DNA from: Hypsibius dujardini
Lineage: Eukaryota; Tardigrada; Eutardigrada; Parachela; Hypsibiidae
Reading direction: 5' to 3'
Length of the DNA: 24,043 nt
NCBI GenBank assembly: GCA_001579985.1
Contig: LRSR01001406.1
Location: 1-24,043, forward strand
Shown here: one piece after another, positions 8,531 through 19,365 of the stretch
Numbering within the stretch: position 1 is the stretch's first letter
Layout of the letters: each line of letters starts with the position of its first letter
Notes under the pieces: model-generated
What the model was told of the DNA's origin: nothing
Databases searched by the model: none
What the model saw: only the letters and a program-made list of their open reading frames with translations
Position numbers and translations under genes: made by a program

Positions 8531-10797
8531 TAGTTTTTTCCCTAGCAAGTTTCAAAAAAATGTTTGTTATAAATTGCTCAAAAACTGCCGTACTAAAATT
8601 GCTTAAGGCTCACGAAGGCAGCAAAACTATTGTGATTTCGAAAAGAACGGGATGGCGGAATTAGGGACCTGAAAGAGATGGAGCGCAACGATAGCAGTGA
8701 TTGGAACAAAAAGATGGAGGGATGAAACGACAACACGGAAGAAACGACAACAGCAAAGTCGTTCTTGAAAAGAAGCGGGAAACAAGAAAAGAGTTACCTG
8801 ACCTCGGAGCATGGCGGAAACACAAACAGACTTATACGATTGTGTGCAGATCTACACGGAGGGTTGAAGGAAGTCCACGTCCGGTAAAAAACAAAACCAA
8901 GACTGAAAACTTGACCAAATTCGAAAACACTTGGAGTGTTAGCAGTCGAAGAAGGAAGATTTGAAAGACAAAGTATTTGTTATAAGATTTGATTTTATAT
9001 GATGAAGTTATAAGATGATGAAGTTATAAGATTTGAAAGACAGAGAGTGCATTTAAACCAATGACGTACGATTTTATAAATTTACGACGCGATAAACCGG
9101 ATGTGACCCGTTGGCAAATGACATTAGCATCACCGAGGAAATCAGTGAACGCGTTTAACCACTGTCAACTGGAAACCCGGGAACCAGAAGCGAAATGAGG
9201 CAGTACGGCAACGGCATAACTGTTACGTTAACGAATCAAACATAGTCATGTCAGCGGTACCTGAGTCTACTCAAAAATAGTGGATGGCGCTCAGGACGTT
9301 CAGAAACTTGAAGCCCAGAGGTATAAGTGTTGTTACAGACACGCATACACAAAAACATACTTCAAAGTGACAACCAAAGGCCGTATGATAAGGCTCAAAA
9401 AGAAGAAACGATAAACGAAACGCAAATCGACCAGTGAGTTCAAACATTTGTTGCGGAGAGGATAAAAAAATACCTCCAGCGTTGGAAGCGGCGCATGCGA
9501 ATACTTTTATTGAACGCACGGGAGCTCAAAGAGAAACTGCCCAATTCGCGTAATTGCTAGCCGGGCAGTACAAAATACGCCATTTATTCAGTCCATATTG
9601 GAAGTGCTCTCTAGGGAGATCCTAACCACACATGATTAGTGCAGTTATACGCTGGGTTAACGCATCCACAGGTGTCAGCAATTTTTCATTTGAACGCGGT
9701 GTTTCGTCTAGAATTGGAACGTAACCAATTACAAGAAGCGTTGGAACACGCGGCAAACTGTCGACATATACATGAGCGAAAAACGGAACAAAAAATTAAC
9801 CGGGATTGCACAAGGTGGTCACGGGAATACTCGAGTCTCTTAGTGGACTGAAGATTCGAGCGGAGAACCAGATGATCGACAGACAAGACGCCGGTGGTAG
9901 GATTCTTCGACCATACTTCATCTGACACATACTTCATGTGCGGATTCATTAGTCAGGGCAGTCACTGCCAATACAACACACAGCGTGATTTTTTTCAAAT
10001 GGCAAAGTTCGGCCGAAAACTGCGAAGCGGATACTCTTCAATGCGGACAACAAGGCAGCGATATACTTCGGTCCTAATCAGCAAGCGGATTGAAATACAA
10101 CTCCAGCGGTTGGGTAACCGCACACTTCAAACCCGGCAACTTTTCAGATCCGTTCACAGTTCATCTGTAGACAACGACAACTTTCACGATGAAACGGATG
10201 CATTATAAGCTCCGCGGGCAGAGGCCGGGGTTATATTTTTCTTCGCCGAATATGCAATTTGGAAAAGTTCTTGAGTCTTTAGCGAGAGAGCGAAGATACA
10301 AACCGACGACCTGGGCAAATCGGAGAACCGGAGTGTAACTTGGTCTTATTACAAGAGATCATGAAGGGAGGCAGATTAACGGATGGTGGTGGATCCAGCG
10401 ACGACTTTACAACAGACAACTTAACGGAGAATGGTCGACAGGGCAACGGAAACGCGGCAACCAAAACAAAGCCAGCAGAATAGCGAATGACGGAACAGGC
10501 GAGACCCTGACGACCAAGGGAACGGCCGAGATTGGAGAGGACAGAAGGGATATGGGCGGATGGAGCACAAACAAAATTAGTGAGTATGACTGTGACGCGT
10601 GTAGGATTGAGAGGCGGGTACTTGCTCGTTCAGAAATCAGCCGCAAGCGCGAGTTACTGGAAATTTTTGCGCTGCGGGACCGCCCATCTAGGCGGACAGC
10701 ACCAAACTTTGAACATTTCATTAGAAAAACACGAAAGCGGAAACATCATACCAACCCCACAACGACGCGTGGACAGTCGGGAGTACACGGAGGGCAG
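8531..10797. other. Stretch without a recognisable gene, probably transposon debris
   Basis: ORFs are all short (up to 120 codons) on both strands and show no domain I recognise. The region between the RT fragment and the right LTR-like segment could hold remains of gag/protease of the minus-strand element or of a second, plus-strand element. There is a small direct repeat of TTATAAGATTTG/GATGAAG near 8980-9040. Purine-rich ACGGAGGGCAG at 10787-10797 directly precedes the right LTR-like segment. Confidence 0.5.
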
Positions 10798-11130
10798 TGT
10801 TGGGTGGAACCCAACAGTTACGCAATACTTACTAATAGTATACCTCTCTACCTAGCTAACCCATCTACCCTCACATTCTGTAATGTACTTACTCAGCTGT
10901 TATTACGTACATAATTCCGCCATGTCGGCAGGAACTAGTACGTGAGCTCAGGAACTATTCTTTATTCCTGACTATATAAGTGTGTTTTACAGTAATCTGT
11001 ATGAGCGTTCCTTCCTTTAACCTCTAATCTCCTCTACCAGTAAAGTCTTCCTACAATTCTTCTCATATTATTCAGTCTACTAGCTTGCATGTTTAGGTTC
11101 TTCCGTCCTAGTAGGGACGGAGGCCTAACA
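10798..11130 (+). repeat. LTR-like segment, plus orientation
   Basis: The segment starts with the palindrome TGTTGGGTGGAACCCAACA, has a TATA box (ACTATATAAGTG) near 10974, and ends in CCTAACA after a GGACGG-containing stem, so it has TG...CA ends about 333 bases apart. A purine-rich run immediately precedes it, as expected for a 3' LTR. No target-site duplication (GGCAG before, ACCAA after) or primer-binding site is seen, so it is a partial element or a diverged solo LTR. It faces away from the left LTR-like segment, so the two are not a simple LTR pair. Confidence 0.4.
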
Positions 11131-11327
11131 ACCAAGACGTCCGCGAGTATTTGGACTGATAACTGCGATTCGGCTTTGTTGGCTCCCCCCTTCCGTGGCG
11201 CGGTTCCGCTTCCGGTTCCTGTAATCCTTGGGTTGCTTGGTGCTTCTACTGACGAAATCAAAATAAGTCCAGTGGCTGGACATATCCGTGAGCAGAGTTC
11301 TTCTTGGGGCTGACTGTACAACACTAG

Positions 11328-11613
11328 CCCATAGGCATTTCGGCAGTGACCAGTGGCTCCCTCTACTAGCGCATGAGCATTTCGGCAAGGACCAGTGCTC
11401 CCTCTAATATCCCATGGCCATTTCGGTAATGACCAGTGGCTCCCTCTACCAGCGCATGAGCATTTCGGCAAGGACCAGTGCTCCCTCTAATATCCCATAG
11501 GCATTTCGGCAATGACCAGTGGCTCCCTCTACTAGCGCATGAGCATTTCGGCAAGGACCAGTGCTCCCTCTAATATCCCATGGCCATTTCGGTAATGACC
11601 AGTGGCTCCCTCT
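11328..11613. repeat. 83-bp tandem repeat, 3.4 copies, with 166-bp higher-order pattern
   Basis: Units start at 11328, 11411, 11494 and 11577, exactly 83 bases apart; the last is partial. Each unit holds two related half-units sharing GCATTTCGGCAA-GACCAGTG and GCTCCCTCT. Units 1 and 3 begin CCCATAGGCATTTCGGC, while units 2 and 4 begin CCCATGGCCATTTCGGT. Open frames across it are repeat artefacts. Confidence 0.95.
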
Positions 11614-12335
11614 GCGAGAGAGCTCGAAAAGTCATTCAACCTCTTTTCCTTTCATGCTCCATGTACTCGTACCACACACTAAACTGAAGCCACATTTTCT
11701 TATACATGTAGCCAGCGAATCGAACCCTTCCGGAATTGGCTGATCGCCAAAAAAAATGTGGAATAAATGGAAGTAAGACTACTTTTGAAACAGTGCGCTG
11801 ACAAGGATGGTTGATTGATGGATTGCTTACACACGTGGCGAAAATGCTTGGCTAAGCGAGTCAAGCTGTTCAGCTCGATCGTCGTATGAGGTAATGCATA
11901 AAATGCAGTAAGTACTTGACTCGGCAAGCCAAGCATTCTGTCAGTGTGTGAACGTTAAGTCGAGACTGGTTGACTAGGTCTTAGCAATTGGTCCATCAAA
12001 TGTTCGACTCCCATGCGCGAGTCCAATCAAAAGTGCAATACTTTATGTAGAGTATATAATACTGTGGGGTTTCTGGATTCAAACTGAAAATTCAACCAGA
12101 ATTCAGAACCGTCAACCGGCCGTTCCGATTAAAGGCCCAACTTGAATATAGCATCGGTTCGATTTAAGACTTTAAAAATTGTCAGCTGATTTCCATTTAA
12201 TTCATTAAATCAATCAACCTATCAATCAAGACTTATCGTTTAGATATTCGACAACCAGCCTGATTTCACTCCTCGGATTCCGGTTCTTCTCAGTCTTAGT
12301 TATTTTTGCGGCCTTTATTCTCGGTCGTCAGCAGA
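11614..12335. other. Spacer and RRP36 upstream region
   Basis: I see no gene in this stretch. It holds AATC/GATT tracts near 12205-12228 and AT-rich sequence near 12040-12060. An initiator-like TTCTCAGTCTTAG at about 12286-12298, 40-50 bases before the RRP36 start codon, is the best candidate transcription start. Confidence 0.4.
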
Positions 12336-13731
12336 ATGGACGAACCGGGGACTTCCGAGTGGAGAGAATCGCCGCTGCCGCCGAGGGAAACTGCGGAGAA
12401 AAATCTTTCCCTGCGTCAACGGAAAAATGCCAAAAATGCTCCCCTGGAAATCTCCTCCAAGAAACCTCCCGCACTGCCTGCCCCGAGCCTGGCGGGGATA
12501 AAGAAGCAACGCTATCGCGATCCGAGATTCGATGAGAAGTGCGGGAGTTTGGGCACGGTTTCCTTCGAGAAGAACTATCAGTTTGTTTTTGAGCTGCGTG
12601 AGAAGGAGCTGCAGACTGTTCGGCAGCAGCACCGTCGGGAGCGCGATCCGGAAAGAAAAGCGCAGTTGAAAGATCTACTTACTCGGCTGGTAAGCTAATT
12701 TCATTGCGTTGAAAACTGGGAAATGAGCCGCTACTTTGGATTCTTTTTCATCGCAGACGTCAATCGATTGTTTGATTGATTGCTGGAGTGACTGATTGAT
12801 TGATAAATAGACTGATCGATTGCTAGATCAATTGATCGATTGATTGGCTGCATATTAAGTTTTTTTCTTGTTAGTCGGTGGGTGTGATTGATTGCTGGAT
12901 TGATTGCTTGAATTGTTGTTTAGATTTCAATAACGGGTGTTTAAATTTAGTTATGTGTCTGCTTATTCATTGCTGCTGGCGCTTGATGAAGCATTGCTTT
13001 ATGTTATCGAAATATTTGATTAAAATAAAATATGTTTGATTAATTTAATTGCTGCTTTGACTTTCAATGAATTGTGCAAAGTAAAATTGTCCAACTCGGG
13101 TCTCATGAGTGTTCTTACACCATCACACGATTAACGTATTTCGTCTACAAAGCAGCTGATTATCTCTTCCTTGCCGTATAGGAAAATCAAGAACGGGCAC
13201 GGACGCAGAAGAAGAAGGCCGAAGAAAAAGACAGTGAACGGAAGGTCGCACAGACACAACTAGTAGCCTCCGGGAAGAACCCATATTTCCTTAAAAAATG
13301 TAAGAACTTGGAGGGAAAACGCCACCGACAAACAAACGGACAGGTAGACAGACAGGCAGGTAGCTAGACAGACAAACAGACAGACAGACAAGCAGACAAA
13401 AAGACAGACAGATAAGCAGACAGGCAGACAAGCAGACAGACAAACAGACAGGCAGGCAGGCAGACACACAGACACACAGACAGACACACAGACACACAGA
13501 CAGACAAACAGACAAACAGACAGGCAGACAGACAAGCAGAGTGTCTGTCGTCTGGTCTGGTCACCATTTCTATGTACCGATTTGGGATGTTTTTCAGCCG
13601 ACAAGAGTATTCTCGACATGGTCTCACAGTTCCAAGAACTGAAGAAGACCGGCAAGCTGAAAAAGTACATGGAAAAGAAGAGGAAACGCAACGCCAAGAG
13701 CGACTCAAAAGGTCTTCCTAAATCTTCGTAG
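12336..13731 (+). CDS. RRP36: Ribosomal RNA processing protein 36 homologue
   Basis: Exons 12336-12689, 13182-13299 and 13598-13731 give 606 nt, 201 residues and a TAG stop. The junctions are CTG|GTAAGC, TATAG|GAA, T|GTAAGA and TTTTTCAG|CC. RRP36 acts in the nucleolar 90S pre-ribosome and is needed for early pre-rRNA cleavages toward 18S rRNA. Family marks in order: SSKKPP near residue 48, [12 protein letters not shown] (about 63-74), [14 protein letters not shown], a long basic coiled region ([19 protein letters not shown]), then NPYFLKK, and [20 protein letters not shown] near the C terminus. These follow the human order, including the RDPRFD and PYFLKK signatures. It is shorter than human RRP36 (about 259) because the N-terminal extension is reduced. 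The ATG at 12336 is chosen as the first in-frame Met. Intron 1 carries a GATT array and intron 2 a GACA array. Confidence 0.93.
12763..12907. repeat. (GATT)n-rich tract in RRP36 intron 1
   Basis: Imperfect ATTGATTGATTG runs are broken by unrelated bases such as CTGGAGTGACTG and GTTAGTCGGTGGG. Confidence 0.85.
13326..13541. repeat. (GACA)n microsatellite in RRP36 intron 2
   Basis: About 215 bases of GACA/AACA/GGCA tetramers and ACACAG units lie between the donor at 13300 and the acceptor ending at 13597. They make up most of the 298-base intron. The real acceptor has its own pyrimidine tract (GGGATGTTTTTCAG) downstream of the array. Confidence 0.95.
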
Positions 13732-13826
13732 AACCACAAATTCCTGTCGTTTCATTCTGCCGTCATTTTCCCGTCCCGTCGTGAACGGTTTAAACTGCTG
13801 TACATCGCTCTTGGTCAGGAAAACGT

Positions 13827-13832
13827 ATTAAA
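13827..13832 (+). promoter_or_regulatory. Candidate poly(A) signal ATTAAA for RRP36
   Basis: ATTAAA, the commonest variant signal, lies 96 bases after the RRP36 stop codon and before the end of the converging MRPL11 gene. Only 186 bases separate the two stop codons, so the 3' UTRs probably meet or overlap. Confidence 0.45.
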
Positions 13833-13917
13833 AGGTACACACAAACACACTGGTAAAAAGCACGAAATCCGGCGCGGAGTAGCCGCCAGAAAAAAAAGAA
13901 ATGAAACAATTCTTCCA

Positions 13918-15130
13918 TCACGTCGCAGCTGTTCGCAACATCTTGGCCTGTTTCTTCTCCTCGAGTTCCTTGATCTGTGCCTCAACCACGAGCTTCCGGT
14001 CCTGGAGGAACTGCCCGTACTCCTCCGGGTCGAGGTGGCGCACCACGCCGACGCCCATCCTCCGGGCATGATCAATGATGCGTTCACAGATGTACTTTAA
14101 CTCGACATTTTCGTGCTCCGGATCCTGCGACTTGATCTTGGCAATCTCGTAGACGTGTTTGAAAGTGATTTTCCCGGCCATCTCTCGAGCTGCAGAGGCA
14201 AGCGAAGATTATTTGGGTAACTTGGTAGTAATACAGTAGTATCTTGCAAGTACAGCTGGCGGAGAAACTAGATACGGTTCGCCAGGCGTTGATTGATTTA
14301 GTGTAGTATGTGCAAAATGGAAAAGCATTGATTGATGGTTTGGCCAGTCAAATGCAATGTTTCGGTTTGATCAATCAATCAACCATTCGCCTATCAGTGT
14401 TCAAGACAGTCAATCAACTGATCAATCAACCATTCGCCAATCAGTGTTAAAGTGAGTCAATCAACCGGTCAATCAACCGTTTATTCGTCTCTCGACTCAC
14501 TTCCTTCCATGGAGCCTCTGTTTATGCCGGCCGCTGACTTGATGAAGTACGATTGCGTCGGTCGATTAATGACCATATCGTACGTACGATCCGGCTAGAA
14601 AACACAAACAACACTGAGTTCCACAAAAACTGTGTAGGACAGGAGGAAAAAAGCCGAAATCGAAAGCCCGATAAAATTGTATCTCAACATAAAAACCGAT
14701 GCACCACCTACGTTGATTGTCACTCGCGTCGGAAGCGGCAGACCTTCTTTGACGTCTTTTGTCTTCTCATTGAATTCCTTGCAGAATAGAGCAATGTTCA
14801 ATCCACGCTGAAAAGCAAGGGTGAAGATCAGAAGCTGGATCCATTGATTGATTGATTGATCGATTGGTTGGTTGATCTGTTGATTGATCGATTGATTGAT
14901 TGATTAGTTGATTAATTGATTGATTGATTGAGCAAATGACTAAGACCGCTCAGTCTGGACCTTGATGCATTGATGTTCATTTAGGTTGTTAGACATACCT
15001 GGCCCAGCATGGGACCCAAGGGAGGACCGGGTGCAGCCAGCCCGGCCGGAATATTTGTCTTCATCAGCGGATTGTGAATCAATTTCCGGATGATCTTTCG
15101 ATATCCCTTCGCTTTTTTCATCCCCGACAT
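13918..15130 (-). CDS. MRPL11: Mitochondrial large-subunit ribosomal protein uL11m
   Basis: Four exons read leftward: 15130-14999, 14807-14712, 14594-14501 and 14189-13918, giving 197 residues ending in TGA. Junctions are GT-AG with phases 0, 0, 1. L11 forms the base of the L7/L12 stalk in the GTPase-associated centre of the mitoribosome, where it contacts the L11-binding rRNA and the elongation factors. The signature order is complete: [19 protein letters not shown] (about 26-44), [47 protein letters not shown], then [13 protein letters not shown]. An extended charged C terminus follows. Length agrees with the human protein (about 192). The N terminus ([17 protein letters not shown]) is basic and fits a mitochondrial targeting sequence. 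Exon 3 is short and is easy to miss without splicing. The neighbour SF3B2 diverges from it across about 1.1 kb. Confidence 0.96.
14287..14480. repeat. (GATT)/(AATC) tracts with an internal duplication, MRPL11 intron 3
   Basis: GATT runs on the left switch to AATC runs on the right, so the tract is partly an inverted repeat. A block containing TCAATCAACCATTCGCC and ATCAGTGTT occurs twice in tandem, at about 14374-14402 and 14421-14449. Confidence 0.85.
14839..14935. repeat. (GATT)n microsatellite in MRPL11 intron 1
   Basis: GATT tetramers with GGTT and AATT variants lie between exons 1 and 2 of MRPL11. They are followed by a short unique stretch before the donor at 14998. Confidence 0.95.
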
Positions 15131-15447
15131 TTTCAAGGCTATGTATGCGCAGAAGTGTAATCTATTGTCTTGGAAGCGGCACGCTCTGACGAAAAATGTT
15201 GTATGCTACCGAATAATAATAAATCTAATAAAAAAAATGAAATCGACAAATTCGTTTGGAATTTCGTGGACTTCCATCAGAGCAACACTCTGCTTCCATG
15301 GAGGTGGAATTCCACGTTGCAATGCAGGGTGCTGCCCCAAACCCTACTGCCCATGGGTGCCCATACCCCCGCCCATCCCTAGCCCCTTAGCAGATTAATT
15401 CCATGATTTCATGGAATTCCAACCGTTTGAGTTCCACGGACTGCGGC

Positions 15448-15545
15448 GTATCGACAGCGCGTGCGCATCACCGTGCGTGCGCATCGCAGCGCGTGCGCAT
15501 CACAGTGCGTGCGTATCGACAGTGCGTGCGCATCACAGTGCGTGC
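15448..15545. repeat. Six tandem 16-17 bp NRF1-like units
   Basis: Units start at 15448, 15465, 15481, 15497, 15513 and 15530; the consensus is GCATCACAGTGCGTGC. Across unit junctions they form the near-palindrome AGCGCGTGCGCA at 15456-15467 and 15488-15499. This matches 11 of 12 positions of the NRF1 consensus YGCGCRTGCGCR; the other junctions match 10 or fewer. The A-type unit (GTATCGACAG) recurs after 65 bases, which indicates block duplication. Confidence 0.85.
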
Positions 15546-16062
15546 GCATTGTTAAGCCAGGCGAAAAATATTTTCTGCGCATAGCCAATTGGTGTTGCCG
15601 TAAAACCTGGCAAAAATGCCGTCAAGAGTTCTTGGAATATGAAACTTTGTTCTAGAGTTCCAAACCAGCGTTTTCTTCCTACGATTTCATGAGAAAATTC
15701 TGAAAGCCGGACTTGTCAAATCCGTCAACTAACTGTGGATTTTTTCGCCCGCTTCTTCACTTCCAAAACAACCTGGGAGTTTTTCTTTTTCTCCACGCCA
15801 GCCGAATAAAGATGTAAGTTAAAAGCGACCGTCTTTCTCCTGTCGTTCCCTTAGCAAAACAAACCTTTTCTACTGCGTTTGTTTTATTTGCTTTTCTGTC
15901 ACCGTGAATGAACTTAATTTTCGAGTTAGAAACACGCACTGAGTGCAGTATGATATTCCGTTGTATCACGCACGCTGCCTAAATTTAAAATAAAATATGG
16001 GATGTTCAACTTTAATAGCGAACCATGGAAAGCTGCCTAATGTGTTCCACGTGCTCGCTTAC

Positions 16063-16148
16063 CAATCAATCAATCAACTGATCAACCAACCACTATCATC
16101 AATCAATCAATCAACTGATCAACCAACCACTATCATCAATCAATCAAT
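16063..16148. repeat. 37-bp tandem repeat, 2.3 copies, rich in AATC
   Basis: The 37-base unit at 16063-16099 is repeated without change at 16100-16136 and then partially. It combines CAATCAATCAATCAACTG with ATCAACCAACCACTATCAT. The perfect identity suggests a recent duplication. Confidence 0.9.
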
Positions 16149-16270
16149 ATTCAGCCCACAATTGATCTGCGTTGCTTATTCGTTGCAGATAGATCTGTCA
16201 CCTCATCGGCGCTGTCACCTCATCGGCTCTGCCTCAGAACGCGGAATATAATTATACATTAACCACTAAA

Positions 16271-19200
16271 ATGGCCGGCCAACCGCCTCCCGGAATGTAC
16301 GGTCCGCCGCCGGGAATGCGACACCAACTGCCGGGAGGATTTATCCCCGGCGGTGCCTTTCAAGGCGGTCCTCCTCCCGGATTTCATCCTCCACCGCCGG
16401 GGATGGGCCCGCCGCCGCCCCATCAAATGCAGCAGCAGCAGATGAGGCCGTCGATGCCGGGGCCGATGCCGCAGGGCATGCACTTGCCGCCGGGATTGGC
16501 GGGACCGTACGGTGGCCCTCCTCAACAGGGATATCAGCAACAACAACAACAGCAGTTTCATCCTCCACCACAACAGCAGCAGCAGCCACAGCAGGGCGGC
16601 ATGCAGGATCAGCAGAACTTTCAGCAGCAGCAGCAGAAGAAGTTTCCCGGAGCAAGGAGTATTGTTCCGTCGCCGATTGAGCGGGTGCTGAGCGATGGAC
16701 GGGAGCGAGCGTTGAAGATGGGAATTCGACAGGACACGTGTAAGTGGGTTGAACTGGTTTCGGTTGCTTGATTGATCGATTGAGTGGAATTGTTTTGGTG
16801 GGATTCTTCTTCAGACGATTGATTGATTGATTGGTTTCTTCGGTGAGATTCTTTTTTGGATGATTGATTGATTGTTTGTTTTGGTGGGATTCTTCTTCGG
16901 ACGATCGATCGATTGATTGATTGATTCCTTCCGTTCTGCCCATTCTCCTTGACGCTTATTCATGACGTTATTGTAAAACTCGGATTAGGTGTGTGGTATC
17001 TTATTTGTAAATTCGGTATTCGGAGTTTATTCAGGGATGTATCCGGAAACCAAGTTTGGAAATGATCATTTTGTTTTAAGCGGGGCCACAAAAATTAGTT
17101 AGTAAAAAAAAGTTAGTATCTTCAAATTAACCACATTCAATTTGCAAAAAGGGGATTTTATTTAAATCCAGTAAGATTTTCGGCATCTTTCCACTCCAAA
17201 TTCGATTTGAAATGGATTGACATCAGCAGAACCTTTTTTGGATGCTAGGGGGCGGAGCTATGGGTTAATTTCAATTTAGCCTTCCCAGTGACATTGCAAA
17301 AATGACCCATAGCTCCGCCCCCTGGCATCCAAATAAGATGCTGCTAATTTCAATCGATTCCAAATCGAATTTGGAGTGGAAGAGTGTCAAAAATCTTGGA
17401 ATCAAACTTTATCCAAAAAAACGATTTGGTTTGGATCAAAAAATTAAAACTTCGGAAACTTTGCTGATGAATCAATCAATCAAGCCTCGGGCCATAACAT
17501 AAAGTGGAGCACAGGTATTTGTGGAAAAAAAATCTCCGCTCCGATCGGGAGGGAAAATCTCAATTCTTTCCCAAATTAGTAAAATGGAGAAGGAGAGATT
17601 TTCGTTTTAAGAAACCAAGGTTTATTCTATAATATTATATAAAGATGGCACATCATACTGTCCGTAATTCTCGTTTGTCGCAGTCTGATTGTGGTTGAGT
17701 TTTCCGACGCTATTGATTGTCGAGAAATTAAAATCTAATCGATAGTTGATACTTTTCCTCAACTGTTACTGTGAGCATTGATTTCAGTGTGGCACTTTTG
17801 TGGATCTTTTATGTAGACGTGCCGGAGAGTACCGAGACGCCGGAGACGGACGAGGGATTCACCGAGAACGGTGACGAGACGGAAGAGGAGAAAAACGAGA
17901 CGTCACGCGAGAAGGTATTTTATTTTATTTTAAACGCATTTCCATTCATTTTGATTATACTGACGTGTGCTTTTCCGTTGCAGGCTATTAAGCGGAAGCG
18001 AAAAAACAAGAAAAAGAAGAAACCTCAGCGCCATACGGCAATGGTGCCAGCCGATGCCAGGAAGGATAAGACATCCGATTCCGGCTTGGACGAGGAAGTC
18101 GAAATTGAGTAAGGACAAGGCTGTTTTGTCTGCTTGTCTGTGTCTGTATCAATCTGGCTATCTGTCTGTCTGCTTGTCTCTATCTGTGTCAATCTGTCTG
18201 TCTGTCTGCCTGTCTGTCTGTCTGTCTGCTTGTCTGTCTGTCTATGTCTGTCTGTTTGTCTATGTCTGTCTGTCTATGTCTGTCTGTTTGTCTGGGTCTA
18301 TGTCTGTCTGTCTGCTTGTCTGTGTCTGTCTGTCTGCCTGTGTTTATGTCTGTATGTCTGTTTGCTTATGTCTGGGTATTCCTAGAGTAGTAGAAAGTGC
18401 AAATTTTGGCGTCTTGTTTCAGATACGTGGAAGAGAAGGTCAAGTTGGATCCGGAACTGGCTTACTTTTCGCAGATTTTTAACGCTTTCAGTGTAAGTTG
18501 CGGGCAAACTGTCCATCACTCTTCTGTGGGCGAACAATCAGTTGGAAGTCAGATGGTTTTGCAGTTGGAAGGACAACAGGCCGATGTGGATCGCAAGGAG
18601 AAGGAAGCCGCCGAGGCGGAATCGAAAGTGTCACTTCGCAAGGCTCCAAAGGAAATTGAAGAGGAAGAGGAGAAGAAGGATGACACGAAAGTCTCCCGCC
18701 GTAAACTGCGCAAACAGAATCGCATGACCGTGGCTGAACTGAAGCAGACCGTTGCCCGACCGGATGTCGTGGAGATGCACGATGTCACGTCGAGTGATCC
18801 GAAACTTCTGGTCCAGCTGAAGGTAAGAGCTTTTCCGCGCAGTTTTGTCTGGGGAATTTATTGACGACATCTCCAATTCTGCTTGCAGTCTATGCGAAAC
18901 AGCGTTCCCGTGCCACGACATTGGTGCTTCAAGCGCAAATACCTGCAGGGAAAGCGTGGATTCGAAAAGGCGCCGTTTAACCTGCCGGAGTTCATCAAAC
19001 GTACCGGAATCATGGAGATGCGGCAGGCGGTGGCGGAGAAGGAGGACACGAAGTCGTTGAAGTCGAAAATGCGGGAGAAAGTTCGCCCGAAGATGGGAAA
19101 GATCGAAATCGACTACCAGAAGCTGCATGACGCTTTCTTCCGCTGGCAGACGAAGCCGCGGATGACCGCTCACGGTGATCTCTATTACGAGGTACGTCAA

Positions 19201-19331
19201 CGAGATCCTGCTTCGCACTGACAGGCAGTGTATATGTGGGTCCACGACAGACATGCAGACGAATTTACAATCATCCATCAGACAGGCATCCCATAAAGAG
19301 GCAGGTTGGTAGGCAGATAGACCTTCATTCT

Positions 19332-19365
<34 letters not shown>

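Larger units (their letters stand above)
15131..16270. promoter_or_regulatory. Shared divergent spacer of MRPL11 (-) and SF3B2 (+)
   Basis: The two start codons point away from each other across 1,140 bases. The spacer holds an NRF1-like tandem array (15448-15545), a region with repeated TTCCATGG/GGAATTCC motifs (15270-15440), a 37-bp tandem repeat (16063-16148) and a 17-bp tandem duplication of CTGTCACCTCATCGGCG at 16195-16228, near the SF3B2 start. CTTATTCGTTGCAG ending at 16188 looks like a splice acceptor, so SF3B2 may have an upstream non-coding exon. No TATA box was recognised. Confidence 0.5.

Noticed and set aside
11034-11554. Minus-strand ORFs with CRNAHALVEGATGH-type repeats
   Set aside because: They are translations of the 83-bp tandem repeat; the frame shifts between units and no start context or splice sites support a gene.
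18631-19278. 215-codon minus-strand ORF
   Set aside because: It lies antisense to SF3B2 exons 5 and 6, whose plus-strand translation is unmistakable, and it shows no recognisable domain.
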